From NCBI GenBank assembly GCA_018715445.1, contig DVLP01000124.1, forward strand, positions 1 to 7,714: 7,714 bases of DNA, written 5' to 3'. Each line of letters begins with the position of its first letter. Positions within the stretch are counted from its first letter, which is position 1. The notes under the pieces are model-generated. The model saw only the letters and a program-made list of their open reading frames with translations. It did no database searches and was not told the origin of the DNA. The DNA comes from Candidatus Avipropionibacterium avicola. GTDB taxonomy: Bacteria > Actinomycetota > Actinomycetes > Propionibacteriales > Propionibacteriaceae. The position numbers were made by a program, and so were the translations under genes. Shown piece after piece: positions 1 through 7,188 of this stretch.

Positions 1-1
1 G

Positions 2-280
2 TTCGCCGACCGTGCCTACCAGCCGAGCGGCGACCTGGTCTCGCGGAACGAACCGGGCTCGGTGCTGCACGATCCTCAGGTCGTGGCCCACCGGATGCTG
101 CAGCTGGTCCGCGAAGGCACCATCGAGGCGATCGACGGCACGACCGTACGGGTGGACGCTGGTTCCATCTGTGTGCACGGGGATTCCGCGGGATCGGTGG
201 CCATGGCCGCCGCTGTCCGGGAGCTGCTGGAGTCCGAGGGTGTCACCATCGCGCCCTTCGCCGGACCGAGCGCAGCATGA
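2..280 (+). CDS. pxpA: 5-oxoprolinase subunit A (PxpA, LamB/YcsF family), C-terminal part
   Basis: This is the last 92 codons of a LamB/YcsF protein; the start lies left of the window. The family averages about 250 residues, so roughly the final third is visible. PxpA works with PxpB and PxpC in the ATP-dependent opening of 5-oxo-L-proline to glutamate in the cytosol. The visible protein opens with [20 protein letters not shown] and goes on to VLHD, then has [12 protein letters not shown] close to the end. Both segments are hallmarks of the family C-terminus, and the usual final helix ([15 protein letters not shown]) follows. The stop TGA shares four bases (ATGA) with the start of the next gene, which indicates translational coupling. 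The identity is further supported by PxpB/PxpC-like domains two genes downstream. What is seen is the motif match; the 5-oxoproline substrate is taken from the family and is not proven here. Confidence 0.93.
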   Translation, partial: FADRAYQPSGDLVSRNEPGSVLHDPQVVAHRMLQLVREGTIEAIDGTTVRVDAGSICVHGDSAGSVAMAAAVRELLESEGVTIAPFAGPSAA

Positions 281-1077
281 GCGTCACCGCGACCCCCGCC
301 CAGCTCGCGGCCGTCCGCGAAGCCCGCGCCTCCTACCGCAGCGGGGTCAGCGTGCCCACCAGCGGCGTGGCGCACGGGTTGGCCCAGGCCAACCTGATCG
401 CGGTGCCGCAGGACTGGGCGTACGAGACCCTGCTGTTCGCCCAGCGCAATCCCAAGCCGTGCCCGATCCTCGATGTGCTGGAGGCCGGGCAGGTCGAGTC
501 CACCTTGGCGCCGGGCAGCGACATCCGTACCGACATTGGGAAGTACCGCATCTGGCGCGACGGTGAACTGGTCGACGAACCGTCCGACGCCAGCGCGGCT
601 TGGCAGGAACACCCCGACCTGGTGTCCTTCCTGATCGGCTGCAGCTTCACCTTCGAGGCGGGCCTGGTCGACGCCGGCATCACCATGCGTCACCAGGAGC
701 TCGGCCGCAACGTGTCGATGTATCGCACCAACCGGGAGTGTGCCCCCGCAGGGCGGCTGCACGGCGCGATGGTGGTCTCGATGCGTCCGATCCCGGCGGA
801 CCGCGTGGCCGACGCGGTGCAGATCTCGGGGCGGACCCCGGCCGTGCACGGCGCCCCGGTCCACATCGGTGATCCGGGCGGGCTCGGGATCGCCGATCTC
901 TCGGAGCCGGACTTCGGCGATGCCCCCGAGGTCCGCGACGGTGAGGTGCCGGTGTTCTGGGCCTGTGGTGTCACACCGCAGTCGGCGATCATGGCCTCGC
1001 GGCCCCCGTTCGCCGTCACCCATGCGCCCGGCCACATGTTCCTCACCGACATCCCCGATGCGCACTATGTCCAGTGA
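277..1077 (+). CDS. Putative hydro-lyase, DUF1445 / YcsI family
   Basis: A 266-residue cytosolic protein of the DUF1445 (YcsI, 'putative hydro-lyase') family, complete at the usual length. Recognisable family segments are [10 protein letters not shown] (about residues 121-130), the run ending [26 protein letters not shown] (from about 188), [12 protein letters not shown], and [12 protein letters not shown] near the C-terminus (from about 248). No signal peptide or membrane segment is visible. The start ATG overlaps the pxpA stop as ATGA. The Shine-Dalgarno match is weak, which fits coupling to the upstream gene. In Bacillus the homologue ycsI sits in the same kind of cluster as ycsF and kipI/kipA. 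The same domain occurs in mitochondrial D-glutamate cyclase, which interconverts D-glutamate and 5-oxo-D-proline. A role in making, isomerising or hydrating the lactam fed to PxpABC is therefore plausible, but this is inference. Confidence 0.9.
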   Translation: MSVTATPAQLAAVREARASYRSGVSVPTSGVAHGLAQANLIAVPQDWAYETLLFAQRNPKPCPILDVLEAGQVESTLAPGSDIRTDIGKYRIWRDGELVDEPSDASAAWQEHPDLVSFLIGCSFTFEAGLVDAGITMRHQELGRNVSMYRTNRECAPAGRLHGAMVVSMRPIPADRVADAVQISGRTPAVHGAPVHIGDPGGLGIADLSEPDFGDAPEVRDGEVPVFWACGVTPQSAIMASRPPFAVTHAPGHMFLTDIPDAHYVQ

Positions 1078-4000
1078 GCACGTCCAGGTCCGGACCGCCT
1101 CTGATCGCGCCCTGTTGGTGCAGGCGGTCGACCTGGACCATGCGATCCGCCTGCAGCGGGGACTGACCGCTGCCGCCCTGCGGGGCGTGAGCGAGCTCGT
1201 CCCGGGGGCGGAGACCGTCCTGGTGCGGTTCGACCCGTCGCGGACCACGGCCGCTGAACTGTCGCAACGGATCACCACCCTCGACCTCGACGAGGGCACG
1301 GCCACGGCGTCCACGACCATTGAGGTGCCGGTCCGCTACGACGGTGAGGACCTCGACGAGCTTGCTGGGTCACTGCAGGTCTCAGCCGAGGAGATCGTGC
1401 GCCGTCACACCGAGGCCGAGTGGCAGGTCGCATTCACCGGATTCGCGCCAGGGTTCGGATACCTGGTCTGTGACGATCCGTTCTTCTCCATCCCGCGGCG
1501 ACCCTCACCCCGTACCAAGGTGCCGGCCGGATCGGTCGGCTTGGCGGGGCACTTCTCCGGGGTCTACCCCCGGGAGAGCCCGGGTGGTTGGCAACTGATC
1601 GGACGCACCGATGCCGTGCTGTGGGACCTCGACCGTGAGCCACCGGCGCTGTTCACCCCCGGTGCCCGGGTCCGGTTCAGCGCGGTCGACCGGGAGGTGG
1701 TGGCGGTACGGTCGGCGGGCGTCACCGATCCGCCGCCGGCCGAGCACCGGATCGAGGTCGTACGGACCGGGCTGCAGTTGCTGGTCCAGGACCTGGGCCG
1801 TCACGGCCATGCGGCGCTCGGGGTGTCGGCCTCGGGAGCTGCTGACCGCGGTGCGCTGCGGGAGGCCAACCGGTTGGTCGGCAACGAGCCCGCGGCGGCC
1901 GGGTTGGAGTGCCTCGGCGGAGGTGCCGTCCTGCGCTTCACCGGGCGTGGTGTCGCCGCGCTCACCGGTGCCCGTGCCGAGCTGAGCCTCACCGACACCG
2001 AGGGCCGCGTCCGCCCGGTTCACCACCGGAGCCCCTTCGCCGTCGAGGACGGCGACGAGCTGGCGATCGGGCCGGTGCGCGAAGGACTGCGGTGTGTGGT
2101 CGCGCTGCGGGGTGGCCTCCACACCGGGACCGCGCTGCACAGCCGCTCCACCGACACCCTCGCCGGGCTGGGCCCCCAGCCACTGTCACCGGGTGCGGTC
2201 GTCGGGGTGGGCGATCCCCGTACGGCACCCCACAGCGTCCTGCCCGATCCGGTCCCTCCGACCCGACTGCCGAGGCCGGGTGACGAGGTGGAGCTGCGGA
2301 TCACCCTCGGACCGCGTGACGACTGGTTCACCGAAGCGGCGTTGCAGACCCTCACCGACCAGCCCTGGGAGGTCACGCCCCGCTCGGACCGGGTCGGCAT
2401 CCGCCTTGCCGGTGACACCGGACTGGAACGTGCCCGTGAGGGCGAACTGCCCAGCGAAGGTGCGGTGACCGGGGCGATCCAGGTGCCACCCGACGGTCAG
2501 CCCGTCCTCTTCCTGCCCGACCATCCACTCACCGGCGGCTACCCGGTCGTCGGTGCGGTGATCGATGCCGATCTCGACCTGGCCGCCCAACTGCCGCCGG
2601 GATCGACCGTCCGTTTCGTCATTGTCGATCCGTCACACCCGTCCCCGACCCCCGAGCCCGTCGAGGGGCAAACCACGTCCCCCGAGCCGTCCCCGTCCCA
2701 CCGAGGTGAGTCCATGTCGATGTCATCGGTCCTGATCGCCAACCGCGGCGAGATCGCGGTACGGATCATCCGCGCCTGCGCCGAGGCCGGTCTCACCTCG
2801 ATCGCGGTCTACGCCGACCAGGACGTGGATGCCATGCACGTCCGGCTCGCCGACCGTGCGGTCGCCCTGGAGGGCACGACCGCGGCCGAGACCTACCTCG
2901 ACATCGAGTCCCTGATCCGGGCTGCCCGGACGGCCGGCGCCGATGCGGTGCACCCCGGCTACGGGTTCCTGTCGGAGAACGCCGGGTTCGCCCGTGCGGT
3001 CGAGGAGGCCGGGCTGATCTGGATCGGTCCCACCGGGGACACCATCGAGGCCCTCGGTGACAAGGTGACCGCCCGTCGGATCGCTGAACAGGTCGGTGCG
3101 CCGCTGGTGCCCGGGCTGGACCGTCCGCTCGAGGATGCCGCCGAGGCGGTGGCCTTCGCCGAGGAGCACGGGCTCCCGGTCGTGATCAAGGCCGCCCACG
3201 GCGGCGGCGGTCGCGGGATGAAGGTGGTCGCTGACCTGGACTCGGTCGCCGACGCGTACGAAGCTGCCAGCCGGGAGGCCAAGGCTGCCTTCGGTCGCGG
3301 AGAGTGCTTCGTCGAACGGTTCCTGGAGCGCCCCCGCCACGTCGAGGTCCAGGTGCTCGGTGACGGCCGCGGTGGCGTGGTCACGGTCGGTGACCGGGAC
3401 TGCTCGCTGCAGCGGCGCAACCAGAAGCTGGTCGAGGAGGCCCCGGCCCCGGGACTGACCGAGCAGCAGCGCGAGACCCTGCACGCGGCGGCCCGCGACA
3501 TCTGTGCCGCCGTGGACTACCGGGGCGCGGCGACCGTGGAGTTCCTGTTGGCCGGGGACGGCACGTTGTCCTTCCTCGAGGTCAACACCCGGCTGCAGGT
3601 GGAGCATCCGGTGACCGAGATGGTGACCGGGGTCGACCTGGTGCGTGAGCAGTTCCGGATCGCGCAGGGCGTGGGGCCGTCGTTCGAGCAGACCCCTGCG
3701 CTGCACGGTCACGCCATCGAGTTCCGGATCAACGCCGAGGACCCGCGCCGAGGGTTCCTGCCCAGCCCGGGTCAGATCGACACCCTGCGGGTGCCCGGTG
3801 GCCCCGGGGTGCGTTGGGATGCCGGTGTCGAGGCCGGCGATGTCGTCCAGCCCGCCTTCGACTCGATGATGGCCAAGCTCATCGTTGGTGGCGACGATCG
3901 TGACGCGGCCCTGGTCCGGGCCCGACGTGCCCTCGACGAGTTGGTGGTCGAGGGGCCGGCCACCGTGGTGCCGTTCAGCCGAGAGGCGCTGGACCATCCC

Positions 4001-4471
4001 GCCTTCTCCACCGACGGATTCTCGGTCAGCACCCAGTGGATCGAGTCCGAGTTGCTGGCGGGCACCGACAGCTTCACCGACCTGTCCGAACAAGACCGTC
4101 CCGATCCGGTGGAGGAGGTCGGTCTCGAGCGGACGACGATCGAGATCGACGGCCGACTGGTCCGGATCGGACTGCCGACGGCCCTGCTGGCCGGGATGAG
4201 CGGGGCGGTGGGTGGTGCGGCCGGGGAGGACGCACCGTCCACCGATCCCGGTGCGGTCCTGCCGCCTGCCCCGGGCTCGTTGGTGAAGTGGTTGGTCGCC
4301 GACGGTGACACCGTCGAGGACGGCCAGGAGTTGGCCGTGCTCGACGCCATGAAGATGGAGACCCGGGTGGCGGCCCCTCGAGGCGGTGTCGTGCAGCAGC
4401 TGGTCGAGGTCGGTGCTGTCGTGACCGTCGACGCCCCCATTGCCACGATCAAGGACGTGACCCATGAGTGA
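1067..4471 (+). CDS. pxpBC: PxpB-PxpC-biotin carboxylase-BCCP fusion (5-oxoprolinase/urea amidolyase-like)
   Basis: One uninterrupted frame of 1134 residues. Residues 1-228 are PxpB/KipI-like (AHS1): [11 protein letters not shown], then [20 protein letters not shown], then [14 protein letters not shown]. Residues 229-521 are PxpC/KipA-like (AHS2): [37 protein letters not shown], and a late run with [19 protein letters not shown]. Residues 522-549 are a Pro/Ser/Glu-rich linker. From 550 a biotin carboxylase follows, with ATP-binding GGGGRGM (712-718), RRNQK (783-787) and [11 protein letters not shown] (838-848). The C-terminus is a biotin carrier domain with AMKMET and biotinyl Lys1096, 38 residues from the end. 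Everything for ATP- and biotin-dependent carboxylation is present if AHS1/AHS2 serve as the carboxyltransferase, as in urea carboxylase. The BC-BCCP part alone (585 residues) matches a normal acyl-CoA carboxylase alpha chain. ATG 1067 was chosen because it overlaps the upstream stop by 11 bases; ATG 1058 is possible. The substrate is unknown; a lactam or amide is inferred. Confidence 0.9.
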   Translation: MSSEHVQVRTASDRALLVQAVDLDHAIRLQRGLTAAALRGVSELVPGAETVLVRFDPSRTTAAELSQRITTLDLDEGTATASTTIEVPVRYDGEDLDELAGSLQVSAEEIVRRHTEAEWQVAFTGFAPGFGYLVCDDPFFSIPRRPSPRTKVPAGSVGLAGHFSGVYPRESPGGWQLIGRTDAVLWDLDREPPALFTPGARVRFSAVDREVVAVRSAGVTDPPPAEHRIEVVRTGLQLLVQDLGRHGHAALGVSASGAADRGALREANRLVGNEPAAAGLECLGGGAVLRFTGRGVAALTGARAELSLTDTEGRVRPVHHRSPFAVEDGDELAIGPVREGLRCVVALRGGLHTGTALHSRSTDTLAGLGPQPLSPGAVVGVGDPRTAPHSVLPDPVPPTRLPRPGDEVELRITLGPRDDWFTEAALQTLTDQPWEVTPRSDRVGIRLAGDTGLERAREGELPSEGAVTGAIQVPPDGQPVLFLPDHPLTGGYPVVGAVIDADLDLAAQLPPGSTVRFVIVDPSHPSPTPEPVEGQTTSPEPSPSHRGESMSMSSVLIANRGEIAVRIIRACAEAGLTSIAVYADQDVDAMHVRLADRAVALEGTTAAETYLDIESLIRAARTAGADAVHPGYGFLSENAGFARAVEEAGLIWIGPTGDTIEALGDKVTARRIAEQVGAPLVPGLDRPLEDAAEAVAFAEEHGLPVVIKAAHGGGGRGMKVVADLDSVADAYEAASREAKAAFGRGECFVERFLERPRHVEVQVLGDGRGGVVTVGDRDCSLQRRNQKLVEEAPAPGLTEQQRETLHAAARDICAAVDYRGAATVEFLLAGDGTLSFLEVNTRLQVEHPVTEMVTGVDLVREQFRIAQGVGPSFEQTPALHGHAIEFRINAEDPRRGFLPSPGQIDTLRVPGGPGVRWDAGVEAGDVVQPAFDSMMAKLIVGGDDRDAALVRARRALDELVVEGPATVVPFSREALDHPAFSTDGFSVSTQWIESELLAGTDSFTDLSEQDRPDPVEEVGLERTTIEIDGRLVRIGLPTALLAGMSGAVGGAAGEDAPSTDPGAVLPPAPGSLVKWLVADGDTVEDGQELAVLDAMKMETRVAAPRGGVVQQLVEVGAVVTVDAPIATIKDVTHE
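2650..2691. repeat. REP-like palindromic element with a partial second copy, inside the coding linker
   Basis: Bases 2650-2668 form CCCC-GA-G...C-GA-GGGG: four G-C pairs, two tandem G-A mismatches, then a G-C pair closing a short loop. This closely resembles the widespread bacterial intergenic repeat of the type CCCTGAGCCTGTCGAAGGG, with the fourth stem pair changed on both sides (T-A to C-G). A degenerate half copy with one base missing lies at 2680-2691, exactly 30 bases further on. The two copies are translated as PEPVEG and PEPS in the linker between PxpC and the biotin carboxylase. The structure is seen directly. Membership in a genome-wide repeat family is from memory of similar elements and needs the rest of the genome. 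Confidence 0.5.
2703..2716 (+). promoter_or_regulatory. Internal Shine-Dalgarno and ATG before the biotin carboxylase domain
   Basis: GAGGTGAG at 2703-2710 sits just upstream of an in-frame ATG at 2714. It is the best ribosome-binding site in the operon apart from the one before the flavoenzyme gene. The ATG falls exactly where free-standing biotin carboxylases begin ([19 protein letters not shown]). A second in-frame ATG follows at 2720. Initiation here would give a 585-residue BC-BCCP protein, the usual size of a separate alpha chain. This suggests either a dual-product gene or a remnant of two once-separate genes. Confidence 0.5.
4451..4466 (+). promoter_or_regulatory. Ribosome-binding site of the luciferase-like gene
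   Basis: AAGGA at 4451-4455 lies eight bases before the ATG at 4464, within the last codons of the biotin carrier domain. It fixes the start of the flavoenzyme gene and supports overlapping, coupled translation. Confidence 0.6.
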
Positions 4472-5459
4472 GCTCGACATCTCGATCCGGATCCCGCTCG
4501 GGCATCCGCTGCCGGACCTTGCCGACTTCGCCGTACGGTGTGAGGCTGCCGGCTTCGACGGGGTGGGCATCCCCGACCACCATCACACCGGCCGCGACGC
4601 CTACGTCACGTTGTCGGCGATGGCCCTGGCGACGCAGCGGATCCGGCTGTTCCCGGCGACCTCGAACACGGTGACCCGCCACCCCTTGGTGCTGGCGTCG
4701 CTGTTGAACTCGTTGGACGAGCTCGCTCCCGGCCGGGCGATGCTGACCGTGGCGCCCGGCTTCCTGTCGGTGGAGAAGGCCGGTGCCGCTCCGGAGCGCC
4801 GCGCTCGGCTGCGCGAGGTGTTGTTGGCGCTGCGGGGCCTGCTGCACGAGGGCCACGCCGAGTTCGAGGGCCAGCCGGTCCACCTGGACAACTGTCCGGG
4901 GGAGCGGGCCGAGGTGATCCTGCTGGCCTCCGGTCCGAAGCTGCTGGAACTGGCCGGCGAGGCCGCCGACGGAGTGATGATGCTGGTCGGGCTGCACCCG
5001 GACGGGGTGGCGGCTGCCCGTCGCCACCTCCGCATCGGGGCCGAGCGGGCCGGTCGCGATGTCTCCGAGATCGAGGAGATCTTCATCGTGCCGGCCGATG
5101 TCGGTGATCCGGCCGCCTTGCGGGCCTATCCGCAGGGTTGGTTCCGTGAGGGCCATCCGTGGTTGAGCTATCCGAGTCCGTCGACCCTGCGCTGGCTGCG
5201 GGCGTCCGGGCTGGAGTTGGCGGACCCGTTCGACCCGGCCTCGGTGTCCGACGGGCAGGCCGACGCGATCCTGGACGCGCTCGGGGCCTTCGGCACGCCC
5301 GAACAGGTCGCCGACCGCCTGCTGCGGGCCAAGGACGAACTGGGGCTGCGGCGGGCCTTCCTGTTCCCGGGGCACACCTGGGACAACCACTACGAGCTAC
5401 CGGCACGGCTGGTCGAGGCCTGGTCCGAGGTGATCGGACCGCGGTTGTCGCAGCAGTGA
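4464..5459 (+). CDS. Luciferase-like (LLM class) flavin-dependent oxidoreductase
   Basis: A 331-residue protein of the bacterial luciferase-like superfamily, a TIM-barrel fold using FMN or coenzyme F420. Family features include the early barrel strand FDGVGIPDHHHTGRDAYVTL (Asp38-His39-His40-His41), the strand IRLFPATSNTVTRHP (Arg72-His73-Pro74), the segment LDELAPGRAML (from about residue 84) and the late GTPEQVADRLLRAKDELGLR. The overall pattern is closest to methylenetetrahydromethanopterin reductase-like members, so F420 is possible, but the cofactor cannot be settled by eye. The length is normal and there is no signal peptide. The start overlaps the stop of the fused carboxylase by 8 bases and has a good AAGGA site, so it is the last clearly coupled member of the operon. 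Some members of this superfamily (for example RutA in pyrimidine breakdown) open amides oxidatively. A related role on a cyclic amide would fit the neighbours but is speculation. Confidence 0.88.
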   Translation: MSELDISIRIPLGHPLPDLADFAVRCEAAGFDGVGIPDHHHTGRDAYVTLSAMALATQRIRLFPATSNTVTRHPLVLASLLNSLDELAPGRAMLTVAPGFLSVEKAGAAPERRARLREVLLALRGLLHEGHAEFEGQPVHLDNCPGERAEVILLASGPKLLELAGEAADGVMMLVGLHPDGVAAARRHLRIGAERAGRDVSEIEEIFIVPADVGDPAALRAYPQGWFREGHPWLSYPSPSTLRWLRASGLELADPFDPASVSDGQADAILDALGAFGTPEQVADRLLRAKDELGLRRAFLFPGHTWDNHYELPARLVEAWSEVIGPRLSQQ

Positions 5460-5485
5460 CCGGCGGTGCATGGCAGCATGGCGGC

Positions 5486-6937
5486 ATGACTGCACCGGAT
5501 GTCCCCGCCGCCCGGACCAGCCCCGGCCGCACCGTCGTCTTCTTCGGCGACAGCGTGACCGACTGCCAGCACCGCAACGATCCCGACGGTCTGGGGCAGG
5601 GCTACGTACGGATCCTGGCCGAGGGTCCCCTGGAGGCCGATCGGGTCGTCAACTCCGGGATCAGCGGCAACCGCGTCACCGACCTGCAGGACCGGGTGGA
5701 GGCCGACGTGATCGCCCACGAGCCGGATGTGGTGTCGGTGCTGATCGGGATCAACGACACCTGGCGTCGCTTCGACCGGGACGACCCGACCTCGACCGAG
5801 GCGTACGAGGCGGGCTACCGCGATGTGCTGCAGCGGGTGGCGAGCACCGGGGCGGACCTGGTGCTGATGGAGCCCTTCGTGATCCCGGTGACCGACGAGC
5901 AGGCCACCGACTGGCGAGACGACCTGGATCCCCGGATCGCCGTGGTCCATGGTCTGGCCGACGAGTTCGGCGCCATCGTCGTGCCCACCGATGCGGTGCT
6001 CAATGCGACGGCCGCCGCCACCAGCGCGGCCACCCTGGCCAGTGACGGTGTCCACCCGACTAGTGCCGGGCACCTGGCGATCGCCGAGCTGTGGGCGAGC
6101 GTGGTGGGCGCGGCGGACACAAGGGTGGACACGGGTGCGGCGGACGCGGGCACAGCGGACACGGGGGCCAGGAAGGCCGACGGCTCGGCCGGTGACGCGG
6201 ACTACGGCACCATCGGGGTCGACTACCGCAGCTTCCGTCAGCCCGAGCCGGAGTTCGAGGTGGCGATCGCCGCCCAGCTCGGCGATGCCCGTACCGTGCT
6301 GAACGTCGGGGCCGGTGCCGGGTCGTACGAGCCCCGGGACCGCGAGGTCACCGCCGTCGAGCCCTCCGAGTCGATGCGCAATCAGCGCCCGGCCGAGCTG
6401 GTGGCCGCGATCGATGCCACCGCAGAGGACCTGCCCTTCGACGACAACAGCTTCGATGCGGCGATGACGACCTTCTCGGTGCACCAGTGGACCGACCTCG
6501 ACGCCGGTCTGACCGAGCTGCGGCGGGTGACGCGCGGACCGATCGTCATCATGACCTGCGACCCGGCCCGACTCGATCGCTCCTGGCTCACCGACTACGC
6601 GCCCGAGGTGATCGCCACCGAGGCCCGTCGTTACCCGAGCCCGGCCCGGATCGCATCCGTGCTGGGTGACGACACCCGGATCGTGCCGCTGCCCATCCCG
6701 CTCAACTGTGTCGACGGCTTCAGCGAGGCGTACTACGGCCGCCCCGAGATCCTGCTCGACCCGGGTGCCCGACGGGCCAACTCTGCTTGGAGTTTCATCG
6801 ATCCGGCCATTGCCGAGGAGTACGTCGACCACCTGCGTCGTGACCTCGAGTCCGGGGCCTGGGACGAGCGGCACGCCCACCTGCGCAGCCAGTCCCACTT
6901 CGACGGCTCCCTGGTGCTGGTGGTCTCCGACCACTGA
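5486..6937 (+). CDS. SGNH/GDSL hydrolase fused to class I SAM-dependent methyltransferase
   Basis: A 483-residue two-domain protein. Residues about 15-210 are an SGNH/GDSL esterase with every catalytic block intact: FFGDSVTD with nucleophile Ser23, NSGISGN with Gly61, GINDTW with Asn90, and DGVHPT with Asp187 and His190. After a linker rich in Ala, Asp, Thr and Gly (about 208-238), a class I methyltransferase begins. It has motif I VLNVGAGAGSYEP (Gly275, Gly277, Gly279), the acidic AVEPS (Glu292) that would bind the SAM ribose, and DLPFDDNSFDAAMTTFSVHQW (from 315), typical of the methyltransferase 11 group. Neither half shows a signal peptide. ATG 5486 is 26 bases after the flavoenzyme stop and has a poor Shine-Dalgarno. 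GTG 5456, overlapping that stop as GTGA, would add ten residues. Substrates are unknown, and a shared esterase/methyl-ester cycle is only a guess. The fusion has no internal stop and no convincing second start. Confidence 0.87.
   Translation: MTAPDVPAARTSPGRTVVFFGDSVTDCQHRNDPDGLGQGYVRILAEGPLEADRVVNSGISGNRVTDLQDRVEADVIAHEPDVVSVLIGINDTWRRFDRDDPTSTEAYEAGYRDVLQRVASTGADLVLMEPFVIPVTDEQATDWRDDLDPRIAVVHGLADEFGAIVVPTDAVLNATAAATSAATLASDGVHPTSAGHLAIAELWASVVGAADTRVDTGAADAGTADTGARKADGSAGDADYGTIGVDYRSFRQPEPEFEVAIAAQLGDARTVLNVGAGAGSYEPRDREVTAVEPSESMRNQRPAELVAAIDATAEDLPFDDNSFDAAMTTFSVHQWTDLDAGLTELRRVTRGPIVIMTCDPARLDRSWLTDYAPEVIATEARRYPSPARIASVLGDDTRIVPLPIPLNCVDGFSEAYYGRPEILLDPGARRANSAWSFIDPAIAEEYVDHLRRDLESGAWDERHAHLRSQSHFDGSLVLVVSDH
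6111..6170. repeat. Imperfect GC-rich short repeats encoding the linker of the esterase-methyltransferase
   Basis: GGACAC recurs with neighbouring GCGG and GGG at about 6114, 6127 and 6157, with a GGACGCGGG variant near 6142. Translated, this gives alternating ADT, VDTG, ADAG and ADTG units. Such simple-sequence DNA commonly expands and contracts, and it marks the boundary between the two domains. The unit length is irregular, so this is low complexity and not a clean tandem array. Confidence 0.4.
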
Positions 6938-6976
6938 GGTCGCGGCCACGCGGCTGCACCGGCCGGTCCGGATCGG

Positions 6977-6982
6977 TAGACT
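6977..6982 (+). promoter_or_regulatory. Possible -10 box of the tRNA-Arg gene
   Basis: TAGACT fits the TAnnnT pattern of strong actinobacterial -10 boxes and lies 12 bases before the tRNA 5' end, a common spacing for tRNA genes. The -35 region at about 6954-6959 (CTGCAC) is a poor match, so the call rests on the -10 and its position alone. Confidence 0.35.
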
Positions 6983-6994
6983 CCGAGCGGTCCA

Positions 6995-7068
6995 GCCCCC
7001 GTAGCTCAGTGGATCAGAGCAGGAGCCTTCTAATCTCTTGGTCGCAGGTTCGAGTCCTGCCGGGGGCG
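6995..7068 (+). tRNA. tRNA-Arg (anticodon TCT)
   Basis: A full cloverleaf folds. The acceptor stem pairs 6995-7001 with 7061-7067 in seven Watson-Crick pairs. The D stem GCTC (7004-7007) pairs with GAGC (7017-7020) around loop AGTGGATCA. The anticodon loop CTTCTAA is 7027-7033, with anticodon TCT at 7029-7031, which reads AGA and AGG arginine codons. The T stem GCAGG (7044-7048) pairs with CCTGC (7056-7060) around TTCGAGT. The discriminator base is G7068. No CCA is encoded, as in many actinobacterial tRNA genes. In the anticodon stem (7022-7026 with 7034-7038) the pair next to the loop is a C-T mismatch and the outermost is G-T; the middle three are normal. AGA is a rare codon at this GC content, so this is probably a minor tRNA. 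Confidence 0.95.
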
Positions 7069-7121
7069 CTTCAACTGGCGCTCAACTTCTCAGTGTCGAT
7101 GCCCCAGCCAGCCGCGAGAGA

Positions 7122-7156
7122 TCGATTGCTCACGAATCGAGGACCCGAAAGTGAGC
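7122..7156. repeat. Nested inverted repeats in the tRNA/TetR convergent gap; weak terminator candidate
   Basis: TCGATT (7122-7127) and AATCGA (7135-7140) form a perfect six-base stem around the seven-base loop GCTCACG. The first six loop bases GCTCAC (7128-7133) can instead pair with GTGAGC at 7151-7156, giving a mutually exclusive alternative stem. The site lies between the 3' end of the tRNA and the stop of the converging TetR gene, where a two-way terminator would be useful. There is no T-run on either strand and the stems are short, so function is uncertain. The rest of 7069-7188 shows nothing else recognisable. Confidence 0.25.
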
Positions 7157-7188
7157 GAAGCCCGACACCGGGGTCAGCGCCGGGCCAC

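Noticed and set aside
740..1066. Upstream extension of the fused carboxylase frame to 740
   Set aside because: The translation of this part is Arg/Ser/Pro-rich and lies inside the well-supported DUF1445 gene in another frame. The PxpB homology begins right after ATG 1067.
76..1320. A 414-codon - strand frame opposite pxpA and the DUF1445 gene
   Set aside because: The composition is Arg/Gly/Val-rich with no recognisable fold, and it crosses three well-supported + strand genes.
1067..4471. Urea amidolyase / urea carboxylase as the direct identity
   Set aside because: The domain order differs (AHS1-AHS2 first), no allophanate hydrolase domain or gene is present, and pxpA and DUF1445 are adjacent, which points to the 5-oxoprolinase-type cluster.
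2723..4570. A 615-codon open frame on the - strand opposite the biotin carboxylase
   Set aside because: It is the antisense shadow of a high-GC gene. The protein is a run of Arg, Gly, His and Asp with no domain pattern, while the + strand carries clear catalytic motifs throughout.
5390..6949. A 519-codon - strand frame opposite the esterase-methyltransferase
   Set aside because: The + strand has all SGNH blocks and SAM motifs in order; the reverse frame shows only shadow composition.
6943..6967. CGGCC...GGCCG stem and the ACCGGCCGGT palindrome as a terminator after the methyltransferase
   Set aside because: The stem is five bases with a 13-base loop, there is no T-run, and such GC palindromes are expected by chance at this composition.
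6995..7068. tRNA-Arg as the attachment site of an integrated element
   Set aside because: No integrase and no repeat of the tRNA 3' end are seen in the window, and the downstream DNA has the same style as the rest.
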